A stretch of 64,000 bases of DNA from Paraburkholderia acidipaludis NBRC 101816. Lineage in GTDB: Bacteria; Pseudomonadota; Gammaproteobacteria; Burkholderiales; Burkholderiaceae. How positions within the stretch are numbered: the stretch's first letter is position 1; each line of letters begins with the position of its first letter. This document shows positions 61,650 to 64,000 of this stretch, piece by piece. The notes below the pieces were generated by a model. That model did no database searches. It was not told the DNA's origin and saw only the letters and a list, made by a program, of their open reading frames with translations. The position numbers and the translations under genes are program-made. The stretch lies in contig NZ_BAXZ01000003.1 of NCBI RefSeq assembly GCF_000684975.1, positions 62,001 to 126,000 on the forward strand, in the 5' to 3' direction.

Positions 61650-61799
61650 GATCCGAACCCGGTGAAGACGTAACAAAATGTTTCGTCAGTGTAGTCCGGC
61701 CATGCGAATTGGGTACTGGGGAGAACGACAACAAACTATTTCGCCAAAGCGGGAAATGGGCCGTTGCGGGCACAGCTGGCGGCCTTTCCCCGCATTGGC

Positions 61800-62072
61800 T
61801 CAGATGCAGTCGAATACTACCTCTACGGTTTGCGGTGTCACGCCGCGTAACCCTTCGCTGTGTATCTCGACGGTGTGCAGCTCTTTGCGGCGCTTGCGGC
61901 AATAGGCCTGCGCTTCCTTGAGACCAGCGCTGCGCACGCGGTTCCAGGAGACCATGTCCCAGCGCGCACGGCTCGTGAGTGTCAGATGTCCATCCTGTCT
62001 TGAATTTACGTCGGTGACCGACGTGCATGCTGCCAGCACACTGAGCCCTGCCCACAGGATGCGTTTCTTCAT
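61800..62072 (-). CDS. Putative lipoprotein, unknown (90 aa)
   Basis: A lipoprotein signal ends in SVLAACTSVTD (lipobox LAAC, Cys16). The remainder is hydrophilic with AQAYCRKRRKEL and ends in VEVVFDCI, so two more Cys may form a disulfide. ATG 62072 has a GGGGGAATT site. No family function is known. GC is lower than in the surroundings, suggesting a recent arrival (inference). Confidence 0.72.
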   Translation of the reverse strand: MKKRILWAGLSVLAACTSVTDVNSRQDGHLTLTSRARWDMVSWNRVRSAGLKEAQAYCRKRRKELHTVEIHSEGLRGVTPQTVEVVFDCI

Positions 62073-62393
62073 GAATTCCCCCGGATACCGGGAGCATTGT
62101 CGCTGCCTCCCCGCGGCATTGGCAACCGGAAAGAACGCCGGGGGGGCGCTGCCAGCAAGGATCGGCCCAAGTTAGGCCAAGGTAGGGCGGTAGGCGCGGC
62201 GGCGGTGGGAGCGTGTAGCCCTGGGCGGCTGCCCGACGGACGATGCGCAAGCAAAGTACCTTGGGCATCATCCAGACGCCCAAGAATGGCCGGCACCGCT
62301 GCCGGTTAGCGAAACGACTCGACAAGCCTGCCCGTCGTGGCGCGAGAAACCGCCACGACGCCACTTAAGGCGACTCGTCAGGCGGGTGGCGCT
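62073..62393. other. Intergenic region with a perfect 10-bp inverted repeat
   Basis: This 321-bp gap has no convincing gene. CGTCGTGGCG (62333-62342) and CGCCACGACG (62351-62360) form a perfect hairpin stem with an 8-base loop but no T tract. It could end the minus-strand small gene that stops at 62394 or act as a binding site. Confidence 0.4.
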
Positions 62394-62642
62394 CTAGTCG
62401 TGGGCGACGTGAGCGCCGACCTGGCCTTGGCCGGAAACCAGGCAGTTCGACATGAAGTTCTCGCCCTGGCTGCGCGCGCCCAGTTCGGTGAAGCCGCGCG
62501 CCAGCGCCTCGGCCTTCACGAGCAGGGAGCCTTGCGCGCAGGTGAGCGAACTACCGCCGTGCGCCTCTACGCGGGTGATGACCCGGTTCGCGACGAGGAG
62601 TGCAAGGATGATGACGACGCCGACATTGAATGCTTGTCTCAT
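62394..62642 (-). CDS. Small exported protein, unknown (82 aa)
   Basis: ATG 62642 has a strong AAAGGAGA site. An N-terminal hydrophobic segment (NVGVVIILALLVANRVI) is followed by an exported domain with two Cys (near residues 35 and 65) and ELGARSQGENFMSNCL. I do not recognise a family. The longer frame upstream of this ATG is not coding. Confidence 0.68.
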   Translation of the reverse strand: MRQAFNVGVVIILALLVANRVITRVEAHGGSSLTCAQGSLLVKAEALARGFTELGARSQGENFMSNCLVSGQGQVGAHVAHD

Positions 62643-63294
62643 GATTTCGTCTCCTTTAGCGATCAAGACTAGCTCACACGCGAGGCGCGTGAATCCAGGA
62701 GTTTCCCGGCGATGCAGCGCAGCACATGCGGCGCGAAAAAAGCCCTTTAAATGCGTACTGCGTAATGGTTCGGTAACCTGAGCATACGGAGTCCAGTGCA
62801 TAGCGCCTTTGCTGGCGCGGCGCTGCGCGACGCAGCCCCGGAGCGAGGCGTCGCATTGCGTCGCAGCAATGCCGCGTCGCGTCACACGGGACGTCTGCAA
62901 ACGACTGTAACTTTGTTGTGCTGAATCATCGGGAAGAAAAAGCGCGACAGATCGACACGGCCGCTTGAAGGTGCGCTCGGGGTGCATTCAGGGAGCATTC
63001 GGCCCGGTTTTCGAGGGTGCAGTCAGTGTTCGGAGTGCTGGCTAATTTCGGATGTTGATGCGGGATCCTGAGCAGTTGGCTTGCCCACCACTACGTCTCG
63101 CGTCAAACGCCGGACTATGGCTATGGCGCCGATAGCCGCAATGTCGTGCCAGCCCCGTGCGGCGATTATTCGCCTGTGGCGACAAGTGACTTCATTTCCA
63201 GGCTATTTATCGGCAGGGGCCGTATTCCTAAAATGACATTCATCGAAATGCCATAGCGTTCCGTAGGAAGCGATGGCGAGCAGCCGGAGCCATC
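62643..63294. other. Long intergenic region, nothing recognised
   Basis: This 652-bp stretch has no frame with a good start and features. A 25-codon frame on the minus strand (ATG 63243 to TAA 63166, MNVILGIRPLPINSLEMKSL) was seen but is unsupported. Confidence 0.4.
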
Positions 63295-63489
63295 ATGAAA
63301 TCCTTCATCGAACGACAGCTTTATCAGCCTGTGTGGGTACTGCCTATGGTGGACCTCATGCAGATGATGGTGGCGGTCGACTTCAATCTCAGCCAGGTCG
63401 GATTGCTGGTCGCCACGCGGGGCGCGCGCGTCGCGTTGCAGCGTTCGCGCGCGCTGATTGCGTGCTCTCAGGGCGAATGCGTTCACTGA
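63295..63489 (+). CDS. Small protein, unknown (64 aa)
   Basis: The frame MKSFIERQLYQPVWVLPM continues with VDLMQMMVAVDFNLSQVG and a basic tail. A GGAG site lies 7 bases upstream of ATG 63295. It may be membrane-associated in its middle. No family was recognised, and its status is uncertain. Confidence 0.42.
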   Translation: MKSFIERQLYQPVWVLPMVDLMQMMVAVDFNLSQVGLLVATRGARVALQRSRALIACSQGECVH

Positions 63490-63615
63490 ATCCGCGAGTT
63501 TCCGGGACGCAACATCGGAAAACACCGTAACGGGCCGCCATCGCCATACACCGCAGTACACCGATCCCCCGACGCGCGGCAGCATTGCCCGTTTGCTGTT
63601 GTGACGTCACTTACC

Positions 63616-63649
63616 GAGCCGTCTCGCGTTGCGCGACGGCTCTTTTTTT
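63616..63649 (+). terminator. Intrinsic terminator before the last gene
   Basis: The stem GAGCCGTC-TCGC/GCGC-GACGGCTC, with one mismatch, closes a GTT loop and is followed by TTTTTTT. It lies 127 bases after the 64-residue frame and may end that transcript. Confidence 0.8.
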
Positions 63650-63842
63650 CCCGATTTCCCCTGATTTCCAATAAGCAACAGCGAGCAACAGCGCCCCCGT
63701 TTGAGGGGTATCGTGCGGACCTGTTCGCACAGGCGTGCCGCGATGCCGGCGTAATATGGTGCGAGAGGGTGAAGCGGCACAAAGCGCGAATGGCGCAGCG
63801 CGAGGAAGCCGCGATTTCACGCTGTCACGAAGGAGAGGCGGC

Positions 63843-64000
63843 ATGGCACAACGATTCGATGCGATCGTGATCGGCACGGGGCAGAGCGGCCCGCCCCTCG
63901 CGGTGCGGCTGGGCAAGCGCGGTCGCAAGACAGCGGTGATCGAGCGCGCGTCGTTCGGCGGAACCTGCGTGAATGTCGGCTGCACGCCGACGAAGGCCTA
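63843..64000 (+). CDS. Mercuric reductase-like FAD/NAD disulfide oxidoreductase, N-terminal part
   Basis: The gene starts at ATG 63843 with GAAGGAGAGG upstream and runs off the window after 52 residues. It shows the FAD loop VIGTGQSGPPLA and the redox-active disulfide motif GGTCVNVGCTPTK. This is the class I pyridine-nucleotide-disulfide family (mercuric reductase, lipoamide dehydrogenase, glutathione reductase). The Thr before the Lys is as in MerA-like proteins, but no metal-binding head is seen. Confidence 0.9.
   Translation, partial: MAQRFDAIVIGTGQSGPPLAVRLGKRGRKTAVIERASFGGTCVNVGCTPTKA

Overview
The window is about 64 kb of high-GC chromosomal DNA, best explained as a Burkholderiaceae genome (Burkholderia, Paraburkholderia or Caballeronia type). 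The evidence is the strong GC3 coding bias, the gene order thrS-infC-rpmI-rplT-pheS-pheT-ihfA-merR-tRNA-Pro, the DUF2069/WrbA pair, an MFS-PlsC fusion, ScoAB beside a hydrolase, and a xylAB-xylFGH operon with an AraC/LacI-hybrid XylR. Most of it reads as core chromosome. It is dense, with short intergenic gaps and no insertion sequence, CRISPR array or intact prophage.

Layout. 1-16 kb: metabolic and envelope genes, comprising a LysR-type regulator fragment, a metallophosphoesterase, an FAD-linked oxidase, DUF2069, WrbA, a YihY-type membrane protein, an Mpo1-like protein, a hydrolase, a homocysteine-type sulfhydrylase, a CBS protein, an MFS-acyltransferase, chorismate synthase, ETF-ubiquinone oxidoreductase, a short-chain dehydrogenase and a thioesterase. 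15.6-21.6 kb: a PAS-LuxR regulator divergent from the ScoAB ketoacid CoA-transferase, a hydrolase, RidA and RelA. 21.6-30.4 kb: the translation block, running from tRNA-Val(GAC) through a Thr-rich leader peptide with a terminator, thrS, infC with an ATC start, rpmI, rplT, a second large terminator, pheS, pheT, ihfA and a MerR-type gene to tRNA-Pro(GGG). 30.4-31.7 kb: a decayed integrated element at tRNA-Pro, holding a truncated tyrosine integrase, small phage-type ORFs and a RuvC-like chimera. 32-36 kb: an EamA exporter, a PagL-like lipid A deacylase, a DUF190 protein and 3-hydroxybutyryl-CoA dehydrogenase. 36-45 kb: galM, xylR and the xylose operon xylA-xylB-xylF-xylG-xylH. 45-55 kb: a ClpG/ClpK-like disaggregase, lipoproteins including BamC, lactate permease, and thiC under a TPP riboswitch. 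55-60 kb: a Rnk/Gre remnant, transporters, an entericidin-like peptide, a CpdA-type phosphodiesterase and a LacI-type repressor. 60.4-60.8 kb: a tRNA-Leu(UAA) gene interrupted in its anticodon by a group I intron. The rest holds small exported proteins of unknown function and the start of a mercuric-reductase-like flavoprotein.

The most interesting signals are in RNA rather than protein. They are the group I intron that splits the tRNA-Leu(UAA) anticodon; a 14-codon open frame with five Thr codons followed by an intrinsic terminator just upstream of thrS, which looks like a ribosome-mediated attenuator; a comparable terminator and mutually exclusive hairpin before pheST; a masked ribosome binding site before the disaggregase gene; and a 19-bp mRNA hairpin between xylF and xylG. 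The tRNA-Pro island remnant shows two deletion-type junctions, one of which makes a chimeric ORF.
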